Part shown: positions 16,705-25,806 of the stretch, one piece after another
How positions within the stretch are numbered: the stretch's first letter is position 1
Layout: each line of letters begins with the position of its first letter
Assembly: GCA_944332395.1 (NCBI GenBank)
Contig: CALVJV010000043.1
Location: 1 to 49,166, forward strand
Direction of reading: 5' to 3'
Origin: an uncultured Clostridia bacterium
GTDB taxonomy: Bacteria > Bacillota > Clostridia > Christensenellales > UBA1242
Length of the DNA: 49,166 bases
Position numbers and translations under genes: made by a program
Notes under the pieces: model-generated
Database searches by the model: none
Told to the model about the DNA's origin: nothing
Seen by the model: the letters and a program-made list of their open reading frames with translations, nothing else

Positions 16705-18018
16705 TTAATTCTTTCTAATTTTTCTTAAAAAAGGTGGAATATCATCCTCGTCAATTTCTATCCTACTGGATCCAACATTCATAAAAGAGTTAGATCCCTT
16801 ACTTTCCTGTCTTGGTTGTTCATTTTCATTCTCAATTTTTTTGCTCTCTTGGTTAGAATTTGAAGAAAAATCAACTTTTGGTGGATCAAACTCCGCATCA
16901 TCACCAAACAAACTAACCTGAGTTTGCTTTACACTATGTTCAACAGATTTACCTGTTAATAAATCCCCATATTTAGAACGATCAAAATTCACAGATGAAC
17001 CTTTTGGAATAACTGTTTGTTCTCTCTCCTGCTTCGCAACTTCACCTCTTTTCATTAAGTTTTCAAAGCTACTATTATTAAATCCAGTTGCAATTATAGT
17101 AACACAAATTTTATTATTGTAGTCTTCATCAATTGTAGCCCCAAAGATTGTGTTTGCAGAAGGGTCTACCACTTCCTTAACCAGATGAACAGCCTCATTA
17201 ACTTCATCAAGAGTTAAGTCAAAGCCACCAGTAACATTAATAATGACTGCTTTTGCTCCTTCTATTGTTGTTTCAAGCAATGGACTTGCAACTGCTTCTC
17301 TAACAGCATCAATATTTCTGTTATCGCCTTCTCCAACGCCAATTCCCATATGTGCCATACCTTGATTTTTCATAACAGTTTTAACATCAGCAAAATCAAG
17401 ATTTATTAATGAAGGCGTCGCAATTAAATCACTAATCCCCTGAATACCTTGACGCAAAATGTCATCTGCATATTTAAACGCATCAATCATGGGGGTTCCT
17501 TTAGGAACAACCTTTAATAGTCTATCATTAGGGATAACAACTAATGTATCAACACTTTTTGCAAGATCAGCAATTCCCATTTCGGCATATTCCATACGCC
17601 TTTTCCCTTCAAATTCAAATGGCTTTGTAACAACAGCAATTGTCAAAATTCCCATTTCTTTTGCAATAGACGCAATAACAGGAGCAGCACCTGTTCCAGT
17701 TCCACCACCCATACCAGCAGTAATAAACACAAGGTCTGTTCCCTTCAATTTTTCGGCAATTTGCGCTTTGCTCTCTTCAGCTGCTTTTCTACCAATTTCT
17801 GGATTTGCACCAGCTCCAAGCCCACGGGTTAATTTTTCGCCTATCTGGATTTGTTGAGAAGCCAAGCTCATCATTAAAGCTTGTCTATCAGTGTTAACAG
17901 CGACAAATTGAGCACTTTTAATCCCAGCACCAATCATACGATTAACCGCATTGTTGCCACCACCACCAACTCCGAGTACCAATATTTTACAAATCGGTGT
18001 TATACTTGAATAATCCAT
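16705..18018 (-). CDS. ftsZ: Cell division GTPase FtsZ
   Basis: FtsZ is the tubulin homologue that forms the Z-ring. With the ATG at 18018 (SD AAAAGGAG seven bases upstream, preferred over an ATG at 18042 inside ftsA) it has 437 residues. The tubulin signature GGGTGTG is at 104-110, and N-terminal nucleotide-binding glycines (GVGGGG) at 16-21. A low-complexity linker of about 110 residues leads to the conserved C-terminal peptide DDIPPFLRK, the docking site for FtsA and other partners. It follows ftsA by 13 bases, so both are read from the ftsA promoter. Confidence 0.98.
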   Translation of the reverse strand: MDYSSITPICKILVLGVGGGGNNAVNRMIGAGIKSAQFVAVNTDRQALMMSLASQQIQIGEKLTRGLGAGANPEIGRKAAEESKAQIAEKLKGTDLVFITAGMGGGTGTGAAPVIASIAKEMGILTIAVVTKPFEFEGKRRMEYAEMGIADLAKSVDTLVVIPNDRLLKVVPKGTPMIDAFKYADDILRQGIQGISDLIATPSLINLDFADVKTVMKNQGMAHMGIGVGEGDNRNIDAVREAVASPLLETTIEGAKAVIINVTGGFDLTLDEVNEAVHLVKEVVDPSANTIFGATIDEDYNNKICVTIIATGFNNSSFENLMKRGEVAKQEREQTVIPKGSSVNFDRSKYGDLLTGKSVEHSVKQTQVSLFGDDAEFDPPKVDFSSNSNQESKKIENENEQPRQESKGSNSFMNVGSSRIEIDEDDIPPFLRKIRKN

Positions 18019-18031
18019 AATATTTCTCCTT

Positions 18032-19183
18032 TTAATGTCCAAATAAAGTTGACAAATTATTTTGATTTTCGTCTAAAGCCATATCCAACAAACCAAAAGT
18101 TGAAGAAAAGTGAGGCCTATTGAGATTTGGCAAAGTTGGTGAAACAATTTCAACCCTTCGCCCAATTTTTTTAGAAAAATAATCCCTTGCCCCACGCATA
18201 TACGACAAACCACCGCCAGTTAAATACATGGGAATATAATCAGGAATTTCATATTCACATTTATTTAAACATTTTAAAACCATACTAGCAATATGGTCAA
18301 CTCTAGCTTTTACAATTTCATTAGCAGTTTTCGCAGAGATGGGCATAAGATAGTCTTTACCAGCCACCTCATAATAATCTGAATCAGTTGCATCGATCGA
18401 AAGGACAACTTTCCTTTTTAAATTTTCGGCTTGCGAAATAGAGATTCTCAAACACTCTGCTAAATCTCCCATAATATGACCGCCACCTATAGAAAAAGTT
18501 TTTAAAAACAACAAACCATCTCCTCTAATAAGCATCACACTACTAGTCAAATAGCCACAATCAAGAAGCAATGCATACCTATCACGAATCTCAGCATCAA
18601 ACAAATACATACTCTCTGCCAAGCAAGAAGAAATATATTCCGCACTTTTTATTCCTAATTCCTCCAATATTCCCTCAATAAAGTCCAAAAAATTATTTTC
18701 TGCAAGCACATAAGAAATATAACCGCCCAAGCGACTTGAGGCCATACCAACAGGATCTATGATTTTTCTCGAATCATCTAAAGTGAAATAAATAGGTGTA
18801 TTGTTTATGACAGTATGAGTTGGATGTTTTCTATAAATATTCCCGACATAAAAAAGTTGATTAATATCTTGTTCTAAAACTTTTTTGCGTTTTGGGAAAT
18901 TAATATTACACTCTCTACAAATAACGCTAGTAAATTCACCAGGCACACCAATATACAAATGTGAAATTTTAATATGTGCACTTGTTTCGGCGTTAGCTAT
19001 GGCAAGAGCAATAGCATTTTTGACATCATTAGGCTCAAAAAATTGTCCATCAGAAAATCCAGTATATTCAACCTCTCCCGTGCCCTTGATATTAAATGTA
19101 TTATTAATGCCACGTTCAGCAACTATGACAGTGATTTTATAAGAACCAATATCTAAAACTGCTACTTCTTTCTTTTTAATCAT
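18032..19183 (-). CDS. ftsA: Divisome actin homologue FtsA, without recognisable membrane helix
   Basis: FtsA tethers FtsZ to the membrane. The 383 residues have the actin-fold motifs: phosphate-1 ([16 protein letters not shown], 8-23), phosphate-2 ([14 protein letters not shown]) and adenosine ([10 protein letters not shown]). The SHS2/1C region is present. The protein ends with [11 protein letters not shown], directly after the last core segment. The usual C-terminal linker and amphipathic membrane-targeting helix are missing. SD AAGGTGG lies nine bases before the ATG. It is transcribed from a perfect sigma-A promoter upstream. Confidence 0.88.
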   Translation of the reverse strand: MIKKKEVAVLDIGSYKITVIVAERGINNTFNIKGTGEVEYTGFSDGQFFEPNDVKNAIALAIANAETSAHIKISHLYIGVPGEFTSVICRECNINFPKRKKVLEQDINQLFYVGNIYRKHPTHTVINNTPIYFTLDDSRKIIDPVGMASSRLGGYISYVLAENNFLDFIEGILEELGIKSAEYISSCLAESMYLFDAEIRDRYALLLDCGYLTSSVMLIRGDGLLFLKTFSIGGGHIMGDLAECLRISISQAENLKRKVVLSIDATDSDYYEVAGKDYLMPISAKTANEIVKARVDHIASMVLKCLNKCEYEIPDYIPMYLTGGGLSYMRGARDYFSKKIGRRVEIVSPTLPNLNRPHFSSTFGLLDMALDENQNNLSTLFGH

Positions 19184-19210
19184 AGACAGAATCCACCTTT
19201 CTTTTAGAAT

Positions 19211-19239
19211 ATTATAAATAATCTAAAAAAAACTGTCAA
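19211..19239 (-). promoter_or_regulatory. Consensus sigma-A promoter of ftsA-ftsZ
   Basis: On the minus strand TTGACA (19234-19239), 17-base spacer, TATAAT (19211-19216): an exact consensus. The SD of ftsA follows about 16 bases downstream of the -10. Confidence 0.85.
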
Positions 19240-19242
19240 ACA

Positions 19243-19271
19243 TTGTTTAACTGATTTTAAAAATTTATACA
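19243..19271 (+). promoter_or_regulatory. Putative promoter of murA-ftsQ
   Basis: TTGTTT (19243-19248), 17-base spacer, TATACA (19266-19271). It is divergent from and adjacent to the ftsA promoter. The leader to the murA ATG is about 24 bases and lacks a clear SD. Confidence 0.5.
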
Positions 19272-19301
19272 CAAACAAAAGCAACAATCATAAAATATAA
19301 T

Positions 19302-20561
19302 ATGGAAACAGAAACAAATAAACTAATAATAAATGGCAAACAAAAACTAGAAGGGAAGATAAAAGTAGACAAAGCCAAAAATGCTTTACTCCCAATTATT
19401 GCGGCTACAATTTTATGTGAAGATGATATAGTCTTAAAAAATGTACCAAAGTTAACTGACATAAAAAAAATGAATGAAATAATAGTGGCTCTAGGTGGAA
19501 AAATAAATTGGACTGACAATAGCTTAACATTAAATACTTCAACAATAAACAACTATGAAATTCCACCAAAACTAGCCAGTGAAATTCGCTCTAGTATATT
19601 TATGCTCGGTCCAATATTAGCAAAACATAAATATGCGCGAGTGGTTTATCCTGGCGGATGCGACATTGGTAGTAGGCCAATAGATTTACATCTATCGGGC
19701 TTAAAAGATTTGAATGTAAAGATATTAGAAGAACATGGCTTTATATACTGTGACGGAAAAAACATGCGAAATGGCCTGGTTCATCTAGACTATCCTAGCG
19801 TCGGCGCCACCGAAAATATAATGATGGCATCAGTTTTTTTACGAGGAGAAACAACTATTTTTAACGCCGCAAAAGAGCCCGAAATAGTTGATTTACAAAA
19901 TTTTATAAATAGCATGGGTGGAAAAATAACAGGTGCTGGGTCAAGTACAATTAAAATTAAAGGAGTAAAAAAATTACATGGCACAACCTACACTCCAATT
20001 TCAGACAGGATTGTAGCAGGAACTTATCTTATCGCAACAGCAATGACCGGTGGAAAAGTTCTATTAGAAGATTGTAATTTTGAACATATTTACTCATTAA
20101 TTACAAAACTACGCAATTCTGGTTGCAAAATTGACTATGATAGTGATAAAATATTGATTGAGGCAAAATATAAACCACTATCTTGCCCAAGCGTAGAAAC
20201 TCAACCATATCCGGGTTTTCCTACTGATCTACAAGCTCAATTTTTAGCATTACAAACAATCTCTGAAGGCATTTCTGTTATAACTGAAAACATGTTTGAA
20301 ACAAGATTTAAGCATGTCCCAGAGTTACTAAAAATGGGAGCAAAAATCACCACTAGAGATCGCATGGCTATTGTTAGAGGTGGAAAACTCTTTGGAGCAA
20401 ATGTCGTGGCCCATGATTTAAGAGGTGGTGCAGCTCTAATTCTTGCGGGACTTGCTGCAAAAGGGCAAACCACAATTTCAGGGATACAATATGTTGATCG
20501 TGGATATGAGCAAATAGAAATAAAACTTGCAAGCTTGGGAGCAGATATAAAAAGAGAATAA
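19302..20561 (+). CDS. murA: UDP-GlcNAc 1-carboxyvinyltransferase MurA
   Basis: MurA adds enolpyruvate from PEP to UDP-GlcNAc, the first committed step of peptidoglycan synthesis. The 419 residues fit the family. The Lys-Asn pair (KAKNA, K26-N27) and the catalytic Cys120 in GGCDIGSRPIDLH are present, so the enzyme is expected to be active and of the fosfomycin-sensitive Cys type. It is followed by ftsQ after 15 bases. Both are on the plus strand, opposite to the rest of the dcw cluster. No SD is visible before the ATG. Confidence 0.96.
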   Translation: METETNKLIINGKQKLEGKIKVDKAKNALLPIIAATILCEDDIVLKNVPKLTDIKKMNEIIVALGGKINWTDNSLTLNTSTINNYEIPPKLASEIRSSIFMLGPILAKHKYARVVYPGGCDIGSRPIDLHLSGLKDLNVKILEEHGFIYCDGKNMRNGLVHLDYPSVGATENIMMASVFLRGETTIFNAAKEPEIVDLQNFINSMGGKITGAGSSTIKIKGVKKLHGTTYTPISDRIVAGTYLIATAMTGGKVLLEDCNFEHIYSLITKLRNSGCKIDYDSDKILIEAKYKPLSCPSVETQPYPGFPTDLQAQFLALQTISEGISVITENMFETRFKHVPELLKMGAKITTRDRMAIVRGGKLFGANVVAHDLRGGAALILAGLAAKGQTTISGIQYVDRGYEQIEIKLASLGADIKRE

Positions 20562-20576
20562 CTTTGCCAAAAACAG

Positions 20577-21344
20577 ATGCGCAAAAAAAGAATAATAATA
20601 ATTTCATCTATATTAGGAGTCTTGGCAGTGCTTATAATTTTAACAAGCACCGTATTTATGTTGTCGTCTGTAAAAGTAAATTTCTTAACAAGCGGAATGT
20701 CAGTTTTAAGTGAAAATGATTCAAGTTCAATAATAAAATGTGGGAAATTTAATTATGGTGGAAACATCTTGTTTATGAATTTTGACAAACAAATTACAAA
20801 CATTGAACAAGCATTTCCTTTTGCAAAGGTGATGAAAGTTGAACGAAAATTCCCCAATAAAGCAATTGTCCATATTGTTGAAAGATCCCCCGCTTTTCAT
20901 GTCATACAAGATGGAATTGTATATATCCTTGATTCAGATTTAAAAGTATTGTCAGTTGTATACAGCGAAAACTTTAATTCATCAAATGAAAGCCTTCCAC
21001 CAAGCGCATTAAACTGTCCTCAACTTTTGGGAATTGAATTATCCAATAATTTAATATCTGGTCAATTTGAAAACAATGCCTCATTAATAGTTACAATAAA
21101 ATGCATAGAAGTTAATCTTCAAAAAATTTCACATTCAATATTAGAATTATCAACCATTTCAATACAAGATAACAATTTTATATTTAAAACACCAAATAAC
21201 GAAATTTACTTAGAAATAGAAGGTAATGAAAATTTAGATGATAAACTTATAAAAGGATTTGCTGCCTACTTTAAAGCAATAGAAGATGGAATTACAACAG
21301 GAAAAGTGCATGTGTATAATTCTGGAGAGATCCAAGTACGATAA
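20577..21344 (+). CDS. ftsQ: Cell division protein FtsQ/DivIB
   Basis: A bitopic divisome protein of 255 residues, with basic N-terminus MRKKR, one membrane helix (about 6-28) and an extracytoplasmic POTRA domain (about 33-105, including the segment KVMKVERKFPNKAIVHIVERSP split across its end). A beta domain ending in GKVHVYNSGEIQVR follows. FtsQ couples the early and late divisome with FtsL and FtsB/DivIC. It follows murA, as in many Clostridia, and is ended by a strong terminator. Confidence 0.88.
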   Translation: MRKKRIIIISSILGVLAVLIILTSTVFMLSSVKVNFLTSGMSVLSENDSSSIIKCGKFNYGGNILFMNFDKQITNIEQAFPFAKVMKVERKFPNKAIVHIVERSPAFHVIQDGIVYILDSDLKVLSVVYSENFNSSNESLPPSALNCPQLLGIELSNNLISGQFENNASLIVTIKCIEVNLQKISHSILELSTISIQDNNFIFKTPNNEIYLEIEGNENLDDKLIKGFAAYFKAIEDGITTGKVHVYNSGEIQVR

Positions 21345-21349
21345 AAAAC

Positions 21350-21372
21350 GAGTGATTTAATCACTCATTTTT
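21350..21372 (+). terminator. Terminator after ftsQ
   Basis: GAGTGA, TTTAA loop, TCACTC, then ATTTTTT. A compact 6-bp stem with a T-run five bases after the ftsQ stop. Confidence 0.8.
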
Positions 21373-21402
21373 TATCATAATTAAAATTAATCTTTCCTTT
21401 TA

Positions 21403-22341
21403 TTAGTTAATAATAATATTTATAAAATTTGGAAAGTAATCCCTCCAACCAACATTTTGTTTTTCATATTTAATTATTTCCTCATAAACTTTTTTTACAT
21501 TACCGAATCCCATTTCATGTTCAGAATCCAAAAATTTTTTCACATTAATATTGCTTATTTTTTCATTTATTCTAATTGTCATAGCTCTTACAATTGTATC
21601 ATTTAAATACGCTTTTGGATTTTTATAATCTTGCGCTTTTAATTTATCAATAAAACTATCAGAAATTTTTAAGTTTAATGTATTTAAATTAACAAAATTG
21701 TGGCAAAATTCATGAATTATAATATGTGAATATCCATTATTAAATTTGTCAATTGTTTTAGAGTCCTGACTTAATAAACCAATATTAGCAATAATTTTAT
21801 TATTAATTTTAAATCCATGATTGGCATTAATTAACATAGGAACGATATTAACAATAAAATTCTGCTTTATTTTCTTTTTTAACAAGGATTCAAATTCCAA
21901 AATCAAAACTTTTTTATTTAATAATTTTTCAATTTCTAAACATTTTTCTTTGTAATACGATCTATTTTTATTAAAAAAAGAAACAAATTTACTATCTTTT
22001 GCAAAATCTGTAAGCGCATATAAAAATTCTTTTGCAAGATCAATATTTTTTAACTCATCTTTAAAATACTCTTCCAATATACCATTAAATAACAAATTTT
22101 CATTAATTGCAAAGGCCAACCTTATTGGGTTGTCATAACTAAATCCAACATCGTTTTGAGCAATTTTTTTTGCTAGTTTTACGCATTTATGCGTTTTAAA
22201 GGTTACAAAATGTTTATAAACTTTATCTCTATATGGGTCATTTAATTTAAATAAAAAATGCTCTTCTAAATATTCATTTCCTTGCGCCAAAGCTAAAACA
22301 ATAGCCATAAGTTCAGTTCGTTTATCAACGCAAATTTTCAT
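21403..22341 (-). CDS. DUF4932-like putative zinc metalloprotease
   Basis: The 312-residue protein begins with VDKRTELMAIVLALAQGNEY, the start typical of DUF4932 proteins, and carries a zincin motif HEFCH (His210, Glu211, His214). The third zinc ligand may be the Glu in DSEHEMG near 275 or another residue. There is no signal peptide or membrane segment, so a cytoplasmic role is expected, though family members elsewhere may be secreted. It lies between the inverted murA-ftsQ pair and ftsW, an unusual position within a dcw cluster. A gap of about 70 bases separates it from ftsW. Confidence 0.7.
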   Translation of the reverse strand: MKICVDKRTELMAIVLALAQGNEYLEEHFLFKLNDPYRDKVYKHFVTFKTHKCVKLAKKIAQNDVGFSYDNPIRLAFAINENLLFNGILEEYFKDELKNIDLAKEFLYALTDFAKDSKFVSFFNKNRSYYKEKCLEIEKLLNKKVLILEFESLLKKKIKQNFIVNIVPMLINANHGFKINNKIIANIGLLSQDSKTIDKFNNGYSHIIIHEFCHNFVNLNTLNLKISDSFIDKLKAQDYKNPKAYLNDTIVRAMTIRINEKISNINVKKFLDSEHEMGFGNVKKVYEEIIKYEKQNVGWRDYFPNFINIIIN

Positions 22342-22413
22342 ACAATAAAAACAACGCTCCCTAATGTAATTAGTATATCAGAATAAATAAAATTAAGCAA
22401 GTTTTTGTAAATT

Positions 22414-23526
22414 TTAACTCATTTTACTCTGCTTTGCAACATTTAAACACACGCCAATCCCTGCCATAAACATTACAAGAGATGACCCACCACTTGAAAT
22501 AAATGGAAGAGGAAGTCCCGTTGGTGGAATTGAGCCGGTCACAACCGCAACATTCAACAACAATTGTATTGCAATTAGCCCACCTATTCCCGAGGCCAAG
22601 TAACAACCAAATCTAGACTTTGAATGACTCGCTATGACCACAATTCTATAAATTAAAAGAAAAAATACTAATAGAATTAAAACAGCTCCAACAAAACCAA
22701 GTTCCTCACCTATTACACCAAAAATAAAATCTGATTCTGCAAATGGTAAAAACAAATATTTCTGACGAGATTGAAAAAGACCAACACCAAACCAGCTTCC
22801 AGATCCGAGAGCATATAATGATTGAATTAATTGATAACCTTCACCTTGAGGAGAGGCCCATGGATTTAAAAAAGCTGATAATCTATTTAATCTATATGGT
22901 TCTATTATTATTAAAATAGGTATTAATGCTAGTGCAGGAATTATCAATAATAATAAATATTTTAAGGGTACCCCACCAATTAAAAGCATTGTTAGCATAC
23001 ACATTCCCACACACATTGTAATTGACATGTTCGGTTCCATAATAATTAACAAGCAAGTTATACATCCTGCCAATAAAACCGGCAACATTGCCCACCATTT
23101 TTTTATGTTTTTATTATTCTTTTCAAGATAAAAAGCTGCGAATAAGATAAAAGTAAATTTTGCAATTTCAGAAGGTTGAATAGAAAAAACACCTAAATTC
23201 AACCACCTCTTTGCACCATAATTTTCGACTCCAAGCCCTGGGACAAAAACCAATCCCAACAAAATCAAACCAAATATAAGTCCAATTATTGAAAATTTCT
23301 TTAGATTATTAAAATTAAAAAATGTAAAAAACAATAATGCAACAAAGCCCAAGCCCAATGCTATTGCCTGTTTTTTTACAAAAAACATAGAATCGTCATA
23401 TTTCAACTTTGCTGAATACATAGATGCAGAATATATCATCAACAATCCAAACAAAGTTAAAAATAACACACAAAATAGCAAAACATAATCAATTGATTTT
23501 AACTTCGCATATTTACTTTTTACCAA
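22414..23526 (-). CDS. ftsW: SEDS peptidoglycan glycosyltransferase FtsW/SpoVE
   Basis: A ten-helix SEDS polymerase (370 aa) that works with a class B PBP. Signature segments include FNFNNLKKFS after helix 2, the GAKRWLNLG/QPSE region near residue 105-120, and the C-terminal TGLPLPFISSGGSSL. Its place in the dcw cluster between murD and ftsQ-murA identifies it as FtsW or the sporulation paralogue SpoVE; sequence alone does not separate them. The frame starts at a TTG inside murD (14-base overlap) with a poor SD, so the exact start is uncertain. Confidence 0.92.
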   Translation of the reverse strand: MVKSKYAKLKSIDYVLLFCVLFLTLFGLLMIYSASMYSAKLKYDDSMFFVKKQAIALGLGFVALLFFTFFNFNNLKKFSIIGLIFGLILLGLVFVPGLGVENYGAKRWLNLGVFSIQPSEIAKFTFILFAAFYLEKNNKNIKKWWAMLPVLLAGCITCLLIIMEPNMSITMCVGMCMLTMLLIGGVPLKYLLLLIIPALALIPILIIIEPYRLNRLSAFLNPWASPQGEGYQLIQSLYALGSGSWFGVGLFQSRQKYLFLPFAESDFIFGVIGEELGFVGAVLILLVFFLLIYRIVVIASHSKSRFGCYLASGIGGLIAIQLLLNVAVVTGSIPPTGLPLPFISSGGSSLVMFMAGIGVCLNVAKQSKMS

Positions 23527-24790
23527 TTTCTTTTACTAGTTGTTTAAATATGCAACCTCGCTCCTCATAAGACTTGAATTCATCAAAACTACTCGTAGCA
23601 GGCGACAGAAGAACAACATCTCCTTTTTTAGAAATTTTATATGCTCTATCAACTGCTTCTTTTAAACCTTTTTCTAAAAACACATTTCTGACATTTGCCG
23701 ACTTTGCTGCTTCATAATAACGCCTGCCACAATTTCCAAATGCTATAATGTTTTTTACTCTGTCTTTTAGCTCTAAAAACATTGGAAAAACATCTAAATT
23801 TTTTTCAAAACCGCCAACTAATAAATTTATTGGGTTTTTAAAAGCTTTACAAGCAACAATTGTAGAGTCCAAATTAGTTGATTTTGAATCGTTTATATAG
23901 CTAACACCATTAATCTCTGAAACAAACTCAATTCTATGTTCTAAACCGCAAAAGTCCACAAGTCTTTTGCTAATTTGTTCTAGTGAAGAGCCCATTAAAA
24001 AAGCCGCGCAAATGCACATCATAATATTTTTTAAATTGTGCTCACCTTTAATTTTTAATTTCGATTCATTTACAACTATTTCATTTATATGATCAAAAGA
24101 AAAAATTATGTTGCCATTTTTTAAGTAACACCCATTTACTTTCTTTTTTAAAGAAATACTAATTATTTTACTTTTCACAAACGATGAATACAAATCAAAA
24201 TTTGCATCATCAGCATCTAAAATTGCAAAGTCATTTTTATTTTGATTTTTAAATATCTTAAGTTTTGTTAACAAATAATTATCATAACTACCATGCCAAT
24301 TTATATGATCAGGTGTTATATTTGATAATATGGCTATTTTAGGTTGAATTTTTTCACTGTAATACAACATAAAACTAGATAATTCTAAAATTATTACAGA
24401 TTCTTTTTTTATGTTTGATAAATTTGCACATATTGGATTTCCAATATTCCCCAAAGCAATTGATCCATCAATTAAAAAATTCAATAATGATACAATTGTA
24501 GTTTTCCCATTCGTGCCAGTAACCGCAATTATTTTGCTTGGATCTAATTCACAAACCCCTAAATCAATCTCTGAAACTATCGGCAAGTCAACATTATTAA
24601 TAGCAACAATCCAATTATTTTGTGGATTAAATCCAGGACTAACAACTGCAAAATTAAATGTTTTTAATTCTCTATTTTGATAAACTTCATCATTATCATC
24701 AACACAAATAGTTTTATAATTATTAATATTCAACCAAATTTCTGCAGACTTTGCGCTTTTTCCCTTTCCCAAAATAAGGACCTTTTTCAT
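23513..24790 (-). CDS. murD: UDP-MurNAc-L-Ala:D-Glu ligase MurD
   Basis: MurD adds D-glutamate to UDP-MurNAc-L-alanine in the cytoplasm. The 425 residues include the Rossmann-like N-domain (KVLILGKGKSAKSAE), the ATP loop TGTNGKTT (91-98), NITPDHINWHG in the central domain and the C-terminal domain with DSKSTN and LLSPATSSFDEF. It is slightly shorter than average (about 450). SD TTGGAG is well placed. It lies between mraY (14 bases upstream) and ftsW, and is part of the long minus-strand operon. Confidence 0.95.
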   Translation of the reverse strand: MKKVLILGKGKSAKSAEIWLNINNYKTICVDDNDEVYQNRELKTFNFAVVSPGFNPQNNWIVAINNVDLPIVSEIDLGVCELDPSKIIAVTGTNGKTTIVSLLNFLIDGSIALGNIGNPICANLSNIKKESVIILELSSFMLYYSEKIQPKIAILSNITPDHINWHGSYDNYLLTKLKIFKNQNKNDFAILDADDANFDLYSSFVKSKIISISLKKKVNGCYLKNGNIIFSFDHINEIVVNESKLKIKGEHNLKNIMMCICAAFLMGSSLEQISKRLVDFCGLEHRIEFVSEINGVSYINDSKSTNLDSTIVACKAFKNPINLLVGGFEKNLDVFPMFLELKDRVKNIIAFGNCGRRYYEAAKSANVRNVFLEKGLKEAVDRAYKISKKGDVVLLSPATSSFDEFKSYEERGCIFKQLVKEIGKK

Positions 24791-24804
24791 ACATTCTCCA
24801 AATT

Positions 24805-25806
24805 TTATAAAAATTCAAAGAGAAGTGTAACAAATCCCAAAACAAATGTAACAATAGCATAACAAGTAACTATTTTTGTTTCATGAATACCTTTTTTTTC
24901 GAAATGGTGGTGCAATGGTGCCATTAAAAAAATTCTTCTCTTCGTCTTTTTATAATATGCAACTTGAATGCAAACTGACAAAGCACTAGCGACAAAAACT
25001 GCCCCAATAATTGGAATAAATAATGTTGTTCTAGAAAAAATAGCAACGCAGGCAACAATTGCTCCCAAGGCCATTGAACCAGTATCCCCCATAAAGATTT
25101 TTGCAGGGTAAGCATTGAACCATAAAAAAGCAAGAAGTCCACCACATGTCGCGCTACAAAATACTATTAATGAAAATATTTCTTTCTCATTTCCAACAGA
25201 GAATGATCTTTGAGTATGGTTGCCTATTAATAACAATGCAATAAATATCATTAAAAAAATAAAAGTAGTAATAGTTGCAAGTCCATCAAGGCCATCTGTT
25301 AAGTTCACAGCATTCGTACAAGCCAAAAAAACAACAATAGTAAATGGAATTATAAAGTATTTAAAATCAACGCTTAAATGCCCAAATGGTATTTCAACTT
25401 CTGATCCAACCAAATTTGACTTATAAACATAAACGGCAACCAATGTTGCAACTATAATTTGAAATAAAATTTTTTGATATGGTTTAAGCCCTAAATTTTG
25501 TTTTAATTTTATCTTTATAAAATCATCTAAAAATCCAAGCAAAGCATAAGAAAATGTAATAATTAACGACATCACAGCTAATTCGCTATTTTCACGCAAA
25601 AATATTGCACAACTAATTGATAACGCAAAGAGAAATATTACCCCACCCATTGTGGGTGTACCTTGCTTGCCAGCATGCGCCTCCACATAATGCAAAATAG
25701 TTTGTTTTGCCTTTTGTTTTCGCATAAACATAATAACTAATGGAGCAATAATTATTCCAATAGTAAATGCCACAATAAAAGATAATATAATTTTAGTTAT
25801 TTCCAC
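24805..25806 (-). CDS. mraY: Phospho-MurNAc-pentapeptide transferase MraY
   Basis: MraY makes lipid I from UDP-MurNAc-pentapeptide and undecaprenyl phosphate. The 333-residue, ten-helix protein shows the family motifs GTPTMGG (residue 49-55), the DD pair in LGFLDDFIK, NLTDGLDGLA and GDTGSMALG, and ends with HHHFEKKG in the last loop. The start is a GTG at 25806 that overlaps murE by 14 bases, preceded by AAGGGG as SD. Confidence 0.96.
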   Translation of the reverse strand: MEITKIILSFIVAFTIGIIIAPLVIMFMRKQKAKQTILHYVEAHAGKQGTPTMGGVIFLFALSISCAIFLRENSELAVMSLIITFSYALLGFLDDFIKIKLKQNLGLKPYQKILFQIIVATLVAVYVYKSNLVGSEVEIPFGHLSVDFKYFIIPFTIVVFLACTNAVNLTDGLDGLATITTFIFLMIFIALLLIGNHTQRSFSVGNEKEIFSLIVFCSATCGGLLAFLWFNAYPAKIFMGDTGSMALGAIVACVAIFSRTTLFIPIIGAVFVASALSVCIQVAYYKKTKRRIFLMAPLHHHFEKKGIHETKIVTCYAIVTFVLGFVTLLFEFL

